32,228 bases of DNA from Lachnospiraceae bacterium (lineage in GTDB: Bacteria > Bacillota > Clostridia > Lachnospirales > Lachnospiraceae): NCBI GenBank assembly GCA_009777715.1, contig WRLH01000031.1, positions 1-32,228 on the forward strand, given 5' to 3'. Positions 13,342-21,338 of the stretch are shown piece by piece; the first letter of the stretch is position 1; every line of letters starts with the position of its first letter. The position numbers and the translations under genes are program-made. The notes below the pieces were generated by a model. The model was not told where the DNA came from and searched no databases. It was given only the letters and a program-made list of their open reading frames with translations.

Positions 13342-14052
13342 TATCTCCATGACGTCCATCGGGTCAATCTGATTCTCATTCTCCGTTACTTGAAAGCCTA
13401 AGTTTTTGTTGTCGCTTCCAACCAAGAATAAAATATATCCTTTGCCTAGCTCCGCGCCGATTCTGACCAGCGGCTGCCCTTGGTTTAAGTAAATCGACTT
13501 GTAACCGTTTTGGTGGTCTATTATCAAGCGGTTCCCATATCTTTCATCGGGTTCAATCGCTTCAACGATTCCTGCCCCCACCGTGATGATGGTGTTTCCC
13601 TCCGAAGCCGTAAAAATCAAGGTCAGCGCATCCTCCTCTTCTTCTTGTACCGTTGACGCGCCGAAACTGCCCAGCGGAAAACCGCTCGGCAAGCTAAGAA
13701 GCATTCCTTCCTCTTCCCTGACCTCCGCAACCGCTACTTGGGTCGCAACCGTTTCTGAAAGAACTGATAATTTATTTGACAAATCATAATTCTCGCGTTG
13801 GAGGCTATTAAGCTCATCACTTAATTCTTCAACCTTAACTTCATATTCAGCCAGTTCCGAAAGGCGTTTCGTGCTGCTGCCTGCCGTAATAAACGAAATC
13901 AAAGTTACGGCTATGACAAGGAAAGACAGGGCGGAAAAAATTAAAATGGCATTCTTAATCCGGCCTTGGCGGATAGTTCCGTCTTTTCTTTCACGCACTA
14001 ATAAAACGGCTATTTTACTTTTATTTTGGTTTTGGTTTTTTATTTTTTTCAT
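13333..14052 (-). CDS. Membrane-anchored degenerate LytM (M23-like) protein
   Basis: A 239-residue protein. It has a basic cytoplasmic N-terminus (residues 1-34), one transmembrane helix (about 36-55), a coiled coil (about 62-102) and a C-terminal beta domain. That domain follows the M23/LytM path: GAGIVEAIEPDERYGNRLII, DHQNGYKSIYLNQGQ, then LGFQVTENENQIDPMDV. The zinc ligands are absent; the region that should carry HxH reads GFQ, and no HxxxD is present. It therefore cannot be an active endopeptidase and more likely activates or scaffolds a wall hydrolase or division protein, as EnvC and NlpD do. Three hairpin repeats lie in its upstream region. Confidence 0.72.
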   Translation of the reverse strand: MKKIKNQNQNKSKIAVLLVRERKDGTIRQGRIKNAILIFSALSFLVIAVTLISFITAGSSTKRLSELAEYEVKVEELSDELNSLQRENYDLSNKLSVLSETVATQVAVAEVREEEGMLLSLPSGFPLGSFGASTVQEEEEDALTLIFTASEGNTIITVGAGIVEAIEPDERYGNRLIIDHQNGYKSIYLNQGQPLVRIGAELGKGYILFLVGSDNKNLGFQVTENENQIDPMDVMEISG

Positions 14053-14057
14053 CTATA

Positions 14058-14277
14058 CCCCTGCATTTCACAAGCAAAGCTTGTGAAAACTGCAAAAAAC
14101 TTTAGTTTTTTATGGAAAATGGAAATTCATTTCCATCTACACCCGTGCATTTCACAAGCGGAGCTTGTGAAACTGCTTAAATAAGAAGTGGAATTTATTC
14201 CACACTATACCCGTGCATTTCACAAGCGGAGCTTGTGAAACTGCTTAAATAAGAAGTGGAATTTATTCCACACTACT
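14058..14277. repeat. Three-copy two-hairpin repeat
   Basis: Units begin at 14058, 14142 and 14210. Units 2 and 3 are 68 bp long and identical over at least 65 bp. Each unit has hairpin A, TTCACAAGC-loop-GCTTGTGAA (9 bp, loop AAA or GGA), and hairpin B. In units 2 and 3 B is GTGGAA-TTTA-TTCCAC. In unit 1 it is ATGGAAA-TTCA-TTTCCAT, so the sequence changes while pairing is kept. The array lies just upstream of the LytM-like gene and would be in its leader. The rest of the gap (14278-14520) shows nothing clear except AT-rich sequence before the cold shock gene. Confidence 0.85.
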
Positions 14278-14570
14278 ACCACTTTAACATATTCGTAACA
14301 ATTGCGCAACATTTATTATTGCTTTGCTTGCTTCTTGCTCCTGCCATGCCGAAAAACCCCGGCTAAACCTTGTTTTTTATCCGTTTAAAATTTCCTGTCA
14401 ACACCGAATTTCATCGGCTTTTCTGCCCAAATTTTATCCCCAATAATATATTATGAAAATTTTTTGCAAAAATATCCTTTTTTCTACTTTACTTTTGTTA
14501 AAAGGTATGTTATCCTTGATTTGTAGCACGGCTTTATGCCATAGTTTTAATATTTTTTTGGAGGAGTACA

Positions 14571-14771
14571 ATGAACAAAGGTACAGTAAAATGGTTTAAC
14601 AACCAAAAAGGTTACGGCTTCATCTCTGATGAGCAGGGCAATGATGTGTTCGTACATTATTCAGGTCTTGTAATGGACGGCTTTAAGTCTTTGGAAGAAG
14701 GCGTCGCTGTTGAATTCGAAGTAGTTAACGGCGAAAAAGGCCCCCAGGCTGTAAATGTCAACAAAATCTAG
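14571..14771 (+). CDS. Cold shock protein
   Basis: A 66-residue single cold-shock domain with both RNA-binding motifs, KGYGFI (RNP1) and VFVHYS (RNP2), after the usual GTVKWFN start. It binds single-stranded RNA and DNA and acts as an RNA chaperone in the cytoplasm. A strong GGAGGAG site is present. A leader of several tens of bases is likely, with possible promoter elements around 14500. Downstream lie an unusual three-segment hairpin (14771-14803) and a strong terminator (14883-14915), so the gene is monocistronic. Confidence 0.95.
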   Translation: MNKGTVKWFNNQKGYGFISDEQGNDVFVHYSGLVMDGFKSLEEGVAVEFEVVNGEKGPQAVNVNKI

Positions 14772-14803
14772 TCGTTGACATGGTCAACTACGGTTGACAC
14801 GAC
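14771..14803 (+). other. Alternative-hairpin element right after the cold shock stop codon
   Basis: Three mutually complementary segments follow the stop: GTTGAC (14774-14779), GTCAAC (14783-14788) and GTTGAC (14793-14798). The middle segment can pair with either neighbour. GTCGT (14771-14775) and ACGAC (14799-14803) can close the whole. There is no T tract, so this is not a terminator. Confidence 0.5.
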
Positions 14804-14882
14804 ATTTAATCAGTAATACGATGTGCCTTTTCTAATAAACTTAGCTTTATATGGGATTCGCAATTGTTATTCGATTAAAACT

Positions 14883-14915
14883 AAGAACCTGCCTTTTAAG
14901 GCAGGTTCTTTTTTT
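14883..14915 (+). terminator. Terminator of the cold shock gene
   Basis: AAGAACCTGCC (14883-14893) pairs with GGCAGGTTCTT (14900-14910) around a TTTTAA loop and is followed by T5. It is a textbook rho-independent terminator about 110 bases after the coding region. Confidence 0.92.
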
Positions 14916-14917
14916 AT

Positions 14918-15187
14918 GGTGAAGTATGACGAAGGCGCGGTAAGATTGCGTAAATGCGATGAAGCATGACGATGGCGCGGTAAGATTGCATAACTCCAAG
15001 CTGGGACACGCTTTCGCTCCATGAGCAGCGTTGCGCTACATAAGACGGCACAATACGCCGTCTAAGTAGCGACGCTCCTCAAGGGTCCGCTTTGGAGTTT
15101 GCATCTTCCCACGCCAATTATCTTTAGAGCTATTTATCCTTAACACTAAGAAGGCAAAATAGCTTTGGAGTTTGCATTTCCCACGCC
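14918..15187. repeat. 142-bp long-hairpin element (14974-15115) with flanking duplicate arms
   Basis: The core folds end to end. GGCGCGGTAAGATTGCATAA with CTCCAAG (14974-15000) is complementary, with mismatches, to the sequence around 15089-15115. Inside, the segment from GACACGCTTTCGCTCC (15005-15020) onward pairs with the segment ending CTCAAGGGTC. The tip is AGACGGC-7nt-GCCGTCT (15043-15063). Extra copies of the left arm (from about 14918, exactly 40 bp earlier) and of the right arm (15162-15187, 73 bp later) flank the core, like remains of a nested or duplicated copy. A relative lies at 25429-25571. No ORF is present. Confidence 0.85.
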
Positions 15188-15199
15188 ACCTTACTCCTG

Positions 15200-16051
15200 C
15201 TACTCTTTTACTCCGCCCAGCTGTACGCCAGCAATAATATGGCGGGCTAAGGCAAAATAAATAATGAACAGGGGCAATATCGACAGGGTAAGACCAAGGT
15301 AAATCGCACCAAACTCAACCCGGTAAATATTGCCGCGAAGCTGGCTGACCATGACCGGCATGGTAAACTTGCTTGAGTCCGTTAAAAGGACAAGCGGCAT
15401 GAACAAATTATTCCACGTTGAGACAAAGATAAATATCGCCTGAATTGCCATGGCCGGCTTCATCATCGGAAGCACGATAAAATTAAAAGTATAAAGCTCC
15501 TTTGCCCCATCGATCCGCGCCGAATTGACAATGTCAATTGAAAAAGTCGCAAGCAGGTACTGGCGCATGAAGAAAACTATCGCCGGGGAAGCAATCGCCG
15601 GAATGATAAAGGGGATAAAACTGTTCGTCATGTCCATCTGGTAAACGAGCTGGTAAAAACCAATCGCCGAAACCTGCGCCGGGATCATCATGACCGCAAC
15701 GATGAAAGTAAAAAACGGCTGCCTGAACCGCCAATCATAAGCCATCAGGGCATAAGCGGTCAAACAGGAAAAATAAACGGCACAAACTGTCGCGCCAACG
15801 GAAACAATCATTGAATTTTGCAAGCCGATCCAAGCGTTAAATACGCCACGCTCCATATAAGCCAGATTGTCAAAAAAATAAACCGATGGAATCAGTGATA
15901 CCGCCGATGCCCTTATTTCCGGAGTTGAGCGGGTCGCATTGATAATCATGATAATAAAAGGAAAAAGGCTCAAAGCGGATAAAAAGACGCACAATACATA
16001 CATGAATCCTTTTGAAATCATCGAAAAAACGTTTGTTTTTGAACGGTCCAT
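15200..16051 (-). CDS. Sugar ABC transporter permease, MalG-type (CUT1)
   Basis: A 283-residue inner-membrane permease with six predicted helices and the cytoplasmic EAA loop, here NSARIDGAKELYTFNFIVLP, which docks the ATPase. Length and loop fit the MalG-like second permease of CUT1 sugar importers. It starts four bases after the upstream permease stop, with GGGGTG as ribosome site in the junction. No ATPase gene is in the window; CUT1 systems of Bacillota often share an MsmX-like ATPase encoded elsewhere (established knowledge). Confidence 0.93.
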   Translation of the reverse strand: MDRSKTNVFSMISKGFMYVLCVFLSALSLFPFIIMIINATRSTPEIRASAVSLIPSVYFFDNLAYMERGVFNAWIGLQNSMIVSVGATVCAVYFSCLTAYALMAYDWRFRQPFFTFIVAVMMIPAQVSAIGFYQLVYQMDMTNSFIPFIIPAIASPAIVFFMRQYLLATFSIDIVNSARIDGAKELYTFNFIVLPMMKPAMAIQAIFIFVSTWNNLFMPLVLLTDSSKFTMPVMVSQLRGNIYRVEFGAIYLGLTLSILPLFIIYFALARHIIAGVQLGGVKE

Positions 16052-16055
16052 ATAT

Positions 16056-17066
16056 TCACCCCATTCTTTCTTTTTTCAGAGCTTTAATCCTGCTTCGCTC
16101 AAGCTTTTTCGCCTGTGCCGCGTCCTTGTCACGCATAAGATAAAAGATGATTCCTGATAAAATCGCCGTAATGGCAAAAATTATCAAACTGGCAGCGGAA
16201 GCAAGATTATAGCGGTACGTACCCTCAAAAGCCTGGCCATAAATAAATAAGCTGGTCGTCTGGGTCTTGCCGTCAGGACCGCCAAGGGAATAAAGCCGGG
16301 GAATGTCAAACATATTAAGGCCGCCAATCAGGCTGGTAATCAGGACATAAAGCATTACCGTCTTGATATTCGGAATCGTTATGTAGATAAACTGTTTAAA
16401 GCTGTTTGCTCCGTCAATATCCGCCGACTCATACATTTCCGGGTTGATGCCCATGATACCAGCGATGACAATCAGCATTGTATAACCGTACCACATCCAA
16501 AATTGGATAAAAGCAATCGTCAGGCGTGAAGCCCAAGCGTCAAGCTCAAAATTCATCGGGTCACTTAATAAGCCTAATGATATCAAGGTATCATTCACTA
16601 CGCCTTGTGGAAAGCCAAATAAAGCCCGGAATAACAAGGCGATCGAGGCGGCCGTGATGATGTTTGGCATATAGAAAACAATTTTGAAAAACCCTTGCCC
16701 CTTTACCTTGTTGCGGCGGAGCGTAAACCAATTGGCCAAAATAATGGCAAGCAAAAGCTGCGGGACAAAATTTATCCCCCAGATCAAAAAAGTATTGCCC
16801 AGCGACGTCCGGAAAGCCATATTGCTGGCCAGCAAGCGGAAATTGCCAAATGGGTCAAGCTTCGTGGTTGTGTTTCCTGCTTCATCGGTAACCGTGGTCT
16901 TAAGAATGCTGTATTCGCGGCCGGGAAGATTCGGGCCCGCCCGGTCGGTAAAAGCAATTGAGGTTGTAAAAATCAACGGATATAAAGAGAAAATAAGAAA
17001 AATCACTACAAAAGGAATGCAGAATAAATATCCGTATTTGGCATAACTGAAATTTTTATGCTTCAT
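16056..17066 (-). CDS. Sugar ABC transporter permease, MalF-type (CUT1)
   Basis: A 336-residue permease, started at the ATG of 17064-17066 because AGGTG precedes it; an earlier start adds 11 residues with no ribosome site. Six helices and the EAA loop YESADIDGANSFKQFIYITI are visible. Between helices 1 and 2 there is an external insert of about 40 residues (GNTTTKLDPFGNFRLL region), as in MalF-like subunits. It pairs with the downstream MalG-type permease and the upstream binding lipoprotein. Confidence 0.93.
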   Translation of the reverse strand: MKHKNFSYAKYGYLFCIPFVVIFLIFSLYPLIFTTSIAFTDRAGPNLPGREYSILKTTVTDEAGNTTTKLDPFGNFRLLASNMAFRTSLGNTFLIWGINFVPQLLLAIILANWFTLRRNKVKGQGFFKIVFYMPNIITAASIALLFRALFGFPQGVVNDTLISLGLLSDPMNFELDAWASRLTIAFIQFWMWYGYTMLIVIAGIMGINPEMYESADIDGANSFKQFIYITIPNIKTVMLYVLITSLIGGLNMFDIPRLYSLGGPDGKTQTTSLFIYGQAFEGTYRYNLASAASLIIFAITAILSGIIFYLMRDKDAAQAKKLERSRIKALKKERMG

Positions 17067-17162
17067 ATGCACCTGCCTTTCATTCCCACCATAAAACAAA
17101 ATAATTCAGGGCGGACGTTTCCATCCGCCCCGAAAAAGAAAAAGGAGTGTGTAGAAGGAATA

Positions 17163-18506
17163 CTATTCGAACCCTAGTTCGTCAGTAATCTTTTGCTTAA
17201 AGTCAGCAATTGCTTGTTCTTTGGACTTGTTGCCCATATAGAACATCCGGACTTGGTCGAGATACCATTCATCAATGTAACGGTCATGCTCGGTCCAGTG
17301 GTCAGCCCTTGCTGCTGCTGCTGCCGGGATAAAATAATCAAACATATTCTGTCCGGCAAGGAAATCTAAAGTTCCGTCTGATTTCTCCATGACTACGCGG
17401 GAAGCAACCGTATCTTTTGTGCCGGGCTCATCATAAAGTGTGCCGTTAGCAAAGAAATACTGGAAGCCTGTATCGGAAGTATCAAGGGTAACCCATTCGA
17501 TCAGCTTGCCGACTGCTTCTCTTTTTTCCATGGAGTCAATGGCCTGGTTCGCAATTAACCATGTTCCGCCCCAAGTAAAGGGGACAGGAGGCATTGTAAC
17601 AGCCCAGTCGCCATAAGTAGAACCTGCATTATCGGCCATGACATAGTTGATCAGCCAAGCCGGGCCTAAGAAAGCAAAGACCGGGCGGATGCCGTTGTCG
17701 CTCATGTCAGCATTCCATGATTCGTTCCAAGCAACTGAACCATTCCAATAATTGTTGCTATGCATGACTTCGGCTAAATCAAATAAGTATTCGCGGTTAG
17801 GGTCGATGGTGATTTTCCCGTCAACGAGCCAGCCTTGAGCAGCTCCGTCTTTTAAAACTTTGTAAATATCGTCATCACCTGAAACGATTGAATAACCTTT
17901 TGCATTTAGTTCAGCTGCTGCTACTAAGAATTGATCCCAGCCCGGGCCGGTAATCTTTTCGATTTCGGCAGGGTTGTCAGTTCCCCAGGTATCAATTGCA
18001 ATTGAGCGGCGGTAAATCAAGCAAGCTCCTGTTTCCTGGAAGCGCATTCCGACGATTTCGCCGTTCCTTGTCCCAACATCAACAGCATATTGGGCAACCT
18101 GCGCCGCGGCAATTTTGCTGTCCAGATCGTCAATCAAATACGAATAAGGAATCGCAAAGCTGGAAAAGCCGCCTTGGGTGAACTTCATGACGAACGCTTG
18201 CTCGGCCGTGTACAAATCCGGAGCGGAAGCGCCGCCAGCAACTAGTGCTTGTTCTAAAGCTACTTCATAAGCACCGTCTTGGTCATTGATGACCGTCACG
18301 TTGATTTCCCAGTCAAAACTAGGGTTAAACTCTTTGTAACGGTTAATCGCATCGGGTATCTCTGGTGTAAATGCCCAAACATTAATGACACGGTTGTCAG
18401 AAAGCTGGGGAACGCTGGGCACGTCTCCCGAACCGCTGCTGCCACATCCTTGCAGAACTGAGATTGACAGGATTGACACTAGTAAAAGCGCAATAAATTT
18501 TTTCAT
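17163..18506 (-). CDS. Extracellular sugar-binding lipoprotein of the ABC transporter
   Basis: A 447-residue solute-binding protein, family 1 type. Start chosen at the ATG of 18504-18506, since GGGAGGG lies five bases upstream; the longer reading adds 27 implausible residues. It has a signal peptide with lipobox LQGC (Cys about 22), then NVWAFTPEIPDAINRYKEFN and the VALEQALVAGGASAPDLYT cleft region typical of CUT1 binding proteins. Aromatic residues (WNESWNAD, WGGTWLI) fit stacking on a sugar. The ligand is not evident; the nearby xylulokinase and isomerase suggest a pentose, pentoside or deoxysugar-containing glycan. Confidence 0.93.
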   Translation of the reverse strand: MKKFIALLLVSILSISVLQGCGSSGSGDVPSVPQLSDNRVINVWAFTPEIPDAINRYKEFNPSFDWEINVTVINDQDGAYEVALEQALVAGGASAPDLYTAEQAFVMKFTQGGFSSFAIPYSYLIDDLDSKIAAAQVAQYAVDVGTRNGEIVGMRFQETGACLIYRRSIAIDTWGTDNPAEIEKITGPGWDQFLVAAAELNAKGYSIVSGDDDIYKVLKDGAAQGWLVDGKITIDPNREYLFDLAEVMHSNNYWNGSVAWNESWNADMSDNGIRPVFAFLGPAWLINYVMADNAGSTYGDWAVTMPPVPFTWGGTWLIANQAIDSMEKREAVGKLIEWVTLDTSDTGFQYFFANGTLYDEPGTKDTVASRVVMEKSDGTLDFLAGQNMFDYFIPAAAAARADHWTEHDRYIDEWYLDQVRMFYMGNKSKEQAIADFKQKITDELGFE

Positions 18507-18576
18507 ATTTCCCTCCCTATAAATTTGAATATGATTAGGTACTTTCATATATAAATGTATCAAAAAATGTTTAATG

Positions 18577-18710
18577 TTGCTTAGCAAAAATTGCTTACTA
18601 TTGCCTAATTATTGCCAATATTTCTTTGAGGGAGAAATTCACAGATATTTTGCCATAGTAATGCCTTATTTTACATTTATTGCTAAATACTGCTAAATCT
18701 TGCTAATATT
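18577..18710. promoter_or_regulatory. Array of phased TTGC repeats in the divergent control region
   Basis: TTGC or near-copies begin at 18577, 18591, 18601, 18612, 18650, 18660, 18680, 18690 and 18700, mostly 10-11 bp apart. The last three form the tandem TGCTAAATAC, TGCTAAATCT, TGCTAATATT (18681-18710). The spacing puts each copy on the same face of the helix. The array fills the gap between the binding-protein gene and the AraC gene, where an AraC-type activator would act. The 309-bp gap 18507-18815 contains no ORF. Confidence 0.6.
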
Positions 18711-18763
18711 CAGCTTTTGAGGGGTAAAATCGCGATGAAAAAGCAATATTTAATATAAAACCC

Positions 18764-18792
18764 TTGCCTTATATTAATAATATAAGTATAAT
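18764..18792 (+). promoter_or_regulatory. Promoter of the AraC gene with an embedded palindrome
   Basis: TTGCCT (18764-18769), 17 bases, TATAAT (18787-18792). The spacer is almost wholly a perfect 19-bp palindrome, CTTATATTAATAATATAAG (18768-18786), a likely operator whose occupation would block the promoter. Confidence 0.72.
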
Positions 18793-18815
18793 TAGTATTG
18801 TAGGAGGTATATTTT

Positions 18816-19727
18816 ATGATTGAAACACTTAATGGAATCCGCGAAACAGTCAATTTCAAATCGAATACTCATTTGCGATTGTATAACAATGATGAGACTG
18901 CCTTTTACCCTAATCATTGGCATGCGCCGCTTGAAATTATTATGCCCCTCGAAAACGCATATCCGGTTACGTGCAGCAACAAATCATACATAATCAAAGA
19001 AAGCGAGCTTTTATTCATTACTCCCGGCGCGCTTCACAATATGGGCGGGACTCCCGGCAAACGGCTTATTTTCCAAGCCGATTTTACTATTTTATACAGT
19101 ATCAAGGAACTGGCGGCCACCCTGACCCTCATCTCCCCTGCCCTTCATGTTACCGCCGAGAACTCCCCGGCGATCCATGAGCCGGCCCGGAAGCTGCTGT
19201 TAGAAATTGCCGATGAGTATTTTGAAGACCTTCCGCTTAGCGAAGCGTCTATTTACGCCAAGGTAATTGAATTATTTGTTTTAATCGCAAGACACCATTC
19301 CAAGGTTTCCATCCCGATGAACAACAGCGAAAACAAGCAAAGAGAGTACATCGAGCGGTTTTTATTCGTCTGCGATTATATCAATGAGCATTTTAATGAA
19401 AATCTGTCCCTTGATGAAGTCGCCGCTTTATCCGGTTTCAGCAAATACCATTTTAGCCGCTTATTCAAGCAATTCACGAATACCTCTTTTTATAAATATC
19501 TCAATAAGAAAAGAATTGAAAATGCCGTTGACCTTTTGATGGACAGCCAGCATACTATTACTGACGTGGCCCTGCGCTGCGGCTTTAGCAGCTTGTCGGC
19601 CTTTATCCGGATGTTCAAAATAACCAGGGGCTGTACGCCAAGCGAATTTAAAGCCCTTTATTCGATTAAGTGGGGCGAGGTCCGCAACGAAGATTTGCCT
19701 GACGAAAACGAAAATTTTTATGGATAA
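18816..19727 (+). CDS. AraC-family transcriptional regulator
   Basis: A 303-residue protein with an N-terminal cupin-like sensor domain (NHWHAPLEIIMPLENAYPVT and a later FITPGALHNMGG) and a C-terminal double helix-turn-helix (about residues 195-290: LSLDEVAALSGFSKYHFSRL; ITDVALRCGFSSLSAFIRMF followed by TPSEFK). It is divergent from the ABC transporter and upstream of the kinase and isomerase genes, so it presumably controls both arms in response to the sugar. It has an AGGAGG site nine bases from the ATG. An inducer cannot be named. Confidence 0.92.
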   Translation: MIETLNGIRETVNFKSNTHLRLYNNDETAFYPNHWHAPLEIIMPLENAYPVTCSNKSYIIKESELLFITPGALHNMGGTPGKRLIFQADFTILYSIKELAATLTLISPALHVTAENSPAIHEPARKLLLEIADEYFEDLPLSEASIYAKVIELFVLIARHHSKVSIPMNNSENKQREYIERFLFVCDYINEHFNENLSLDEVAALSGFSKYHFSRLFKQFTNTSFYKYLNKKRIENAVDLLMDSQHTITDVALRCGFSSLSAFIRMFKITRGCTPSEFKALYSIKWGEVRNEDLPDENENFYG

Positions 19728-19776
19728 GTCCGCCGGAGCGGAATATATATAATGAAAGCAAAGAGGAGGATAAAAA

Positions 19777-21258
19777 ATGCTTTACATCGGAATTGACTTA
19801 GGGACAAGTGCGGTAAAACTACTTTTAATGAATGGCGAGGGGGAAATCATCAACATCGTTTCCAAGGATTACCCGCTTTATTTTCCCAAGCCGGGCTGGT
19901 CGGAGCAAAGCCCAATTGACTGGTATAGTCAATCGATTGCCGGGATAAAAGAACTGATAAAAGATGTGGACAAATCACAAGTCGCCGGGATCAGTTTTGG
20001 CGGCCAAATGCACGGCCTTGTCATTCTTGACGAAGCTGACGAGGTAATCCGCCCGGCCATTCTTTGGAATGACGGCCGGACAACGGTTGAATGTGAATAT
20101 CTCAACGGCCAAATCGGGCAGGACAAATTATCCGCATATACGGCCAATATCGCTTTTGCCGGATTTACCGCCCCCAAAATTCTCTGGGTCAAGAATAATG
20201 AGCCGGAAAACTTTGCCCGGATCAAAAAGATTATGTTGCCAAAGGATTATCTTGCCTACCGCTTGACCGGGGTCTTTTCTTCGGATGTCTCTGACGCTTC
20301 CGGAATGCTGCTTTTAGATGTCAAAAACCGGTGCTGGTCGCAAGAAATGTGTGATATTTGCGGCATTACAACCGATATGTTGCCAAAGCTTTTTGAAAGC
20401 TATGAAGTGACCGGGTGTGTTACGCCCGCTCTCGCCGCAGAGCTTGGCCTTGGCCCAGCAGTCAAAGTCGCTGCCGGAGCTGGTGACAATGCGGCGGCGG
20501 CGGTGGGGACGGGGACAGTCGGCGATGGAATGTGCAATATTTCCCTTGGGACGAGCGGGACGATTTTCATCTCGTCCAAGCATTTTGGCGTGGACAAATA
20601 TAACGCCCTCCACGCATTCGCCCACGCCGACGGCAATTACCATTTAATGGGCTGTATGCTTTCAGCGGCAGCCGCCAACAAATGGTGGATTGAAGACATC
20701 ATTGGCACGACCGATTATTACACCGAAGAAAAAGAAATCAAGGACCTTGGCGACAACCGCGTCTTTTTCCTGCCTTATTTGATGGGCGAACGCTCACCGC
20801 ACAACAATCCCGATGCCCGCGGCGTATTCATTGGAATGTCGATGGACACGACCAAGACATTAATGAACCAAGCCGCGCTTGAGGGCGTCATTTTTGGCCT
20901 GCGTGATTCTTTTGAAGTCGCAAAATCACTGGGAATCAAAATCGAGCGGACAAAGGTTTGCGGCGGCGGGGCCAAAAGTGCCTTATGGCTTTCGATGATT
21001 GCCAACATCATGAACCTAAAGGTTGACGTCCTCGAAATAGAAGAAGGGCCAGCCCTTGGCGGGGCAATGCTGGCGGCGGTTGCTTGCGGTGAATATCCTG
21101 ATGTTGTTGCCGCGAGTAAGCAAATTGTCAAAATCAAAAAAACCGTTGAACCCGACCCGGCCATTGTCGCCAAATACGAAGCCCGTTACCAGCAATTCAA
21201 AAGCATTTATCCGGCCCTAAAGCCGGTCTTTGCGATACTGGGGGACAAGAAAGCATAA
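19777..21258 (+). CDS. xylB: Xylulokinase (FGGY family)
   Basis: A 493-residue FGGY carbohydrate kinase of normal xylulokinase length. YIGIDLGTSAVKLLLMN is the ATPase-fold phosphate 1 loop. GGQMHGLV and AILWNDGRT are strong xylulokinase signatures. GAGDNAAAAVGTGTVGDG and ICGGGAKSALW-like VCGGGAKSALW (around residue 394) mark the C-terminal half. It would phosphorylate D-xylulose to xylulose 5-phosphate, although FGGY members can accept other ketopentoses, and the isomerase partner here is not a XylA. GAGGAGG precedes the start. It follows the AraC gene by 49 bases. Confidence 0.9.
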   Translation: MLYIGIDLGTSAVKLLLMNGEGEIINIVSKDYPLYFPKPGWSEQSPIDWYSQSIAGIKELIKDVDKSQVAGISFGGQMHGLVILDEADEVIRPAILWNDGRTTVECEYLNGQIGQDKLSAYTANIAFAGFTAPKILWVKNNEPENFARIKKIMLPKDYLAYRLTGVFSSDVSDASGMLLLDVKNRCWSQEMCDICGITTDMLPKLFESYEVTGCVTPALAAELGLGPAVKVAAGAGDNAAAAVGTGTVGDGMCNISLGTSGTIFISSKHFGVDKYNALHAFAHADGNYHLMGCMLSAAAANKWWIEDIIGTTDYYTEEKEIKDLGDNRVFFLPYLMGERSPHNNPDARGVFIGMSMDTTKTLMNQAALEGVIFGLRDSFEVAKSLGIKIERTKVCGGGAKSALWLSMIANIMNLKVDVLEIEEGPALGGAMLAAVACGEYPDVVAASKQIVKIKKTVEPDPAIVAKYEARYQQFKSIYPALKPVFAILGDKKA

Positions 21259-21279
21259 TTTGGTATCGCGATAAAATGA

Positions 21280-21297
21280 GCAAGCCGTAAGGCTTGC
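21280..21297 (+). other. Intercistronic hairpin between kinase and isomerase genes
   Basis: GCAAGCC (21280-21286), loop GTAA, GGCTTGC (21291-21297), a GC-rich 7-bp stem with a GNRA-type loop and no T tract. It may set mRNA processing or stability within the operon and is not a terminator. Confidence 0.55.
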
Positions 21298-21338
21298 GGG
21301 CTAAAACTAAAACTAATTAATTCCACAAGGAGGAACAA

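Noticed and set aside
14058-14277. CRISPR array
   Set aside because: The repeats are contiguous without unique spacers, differ in length and no cas gene is in the window.
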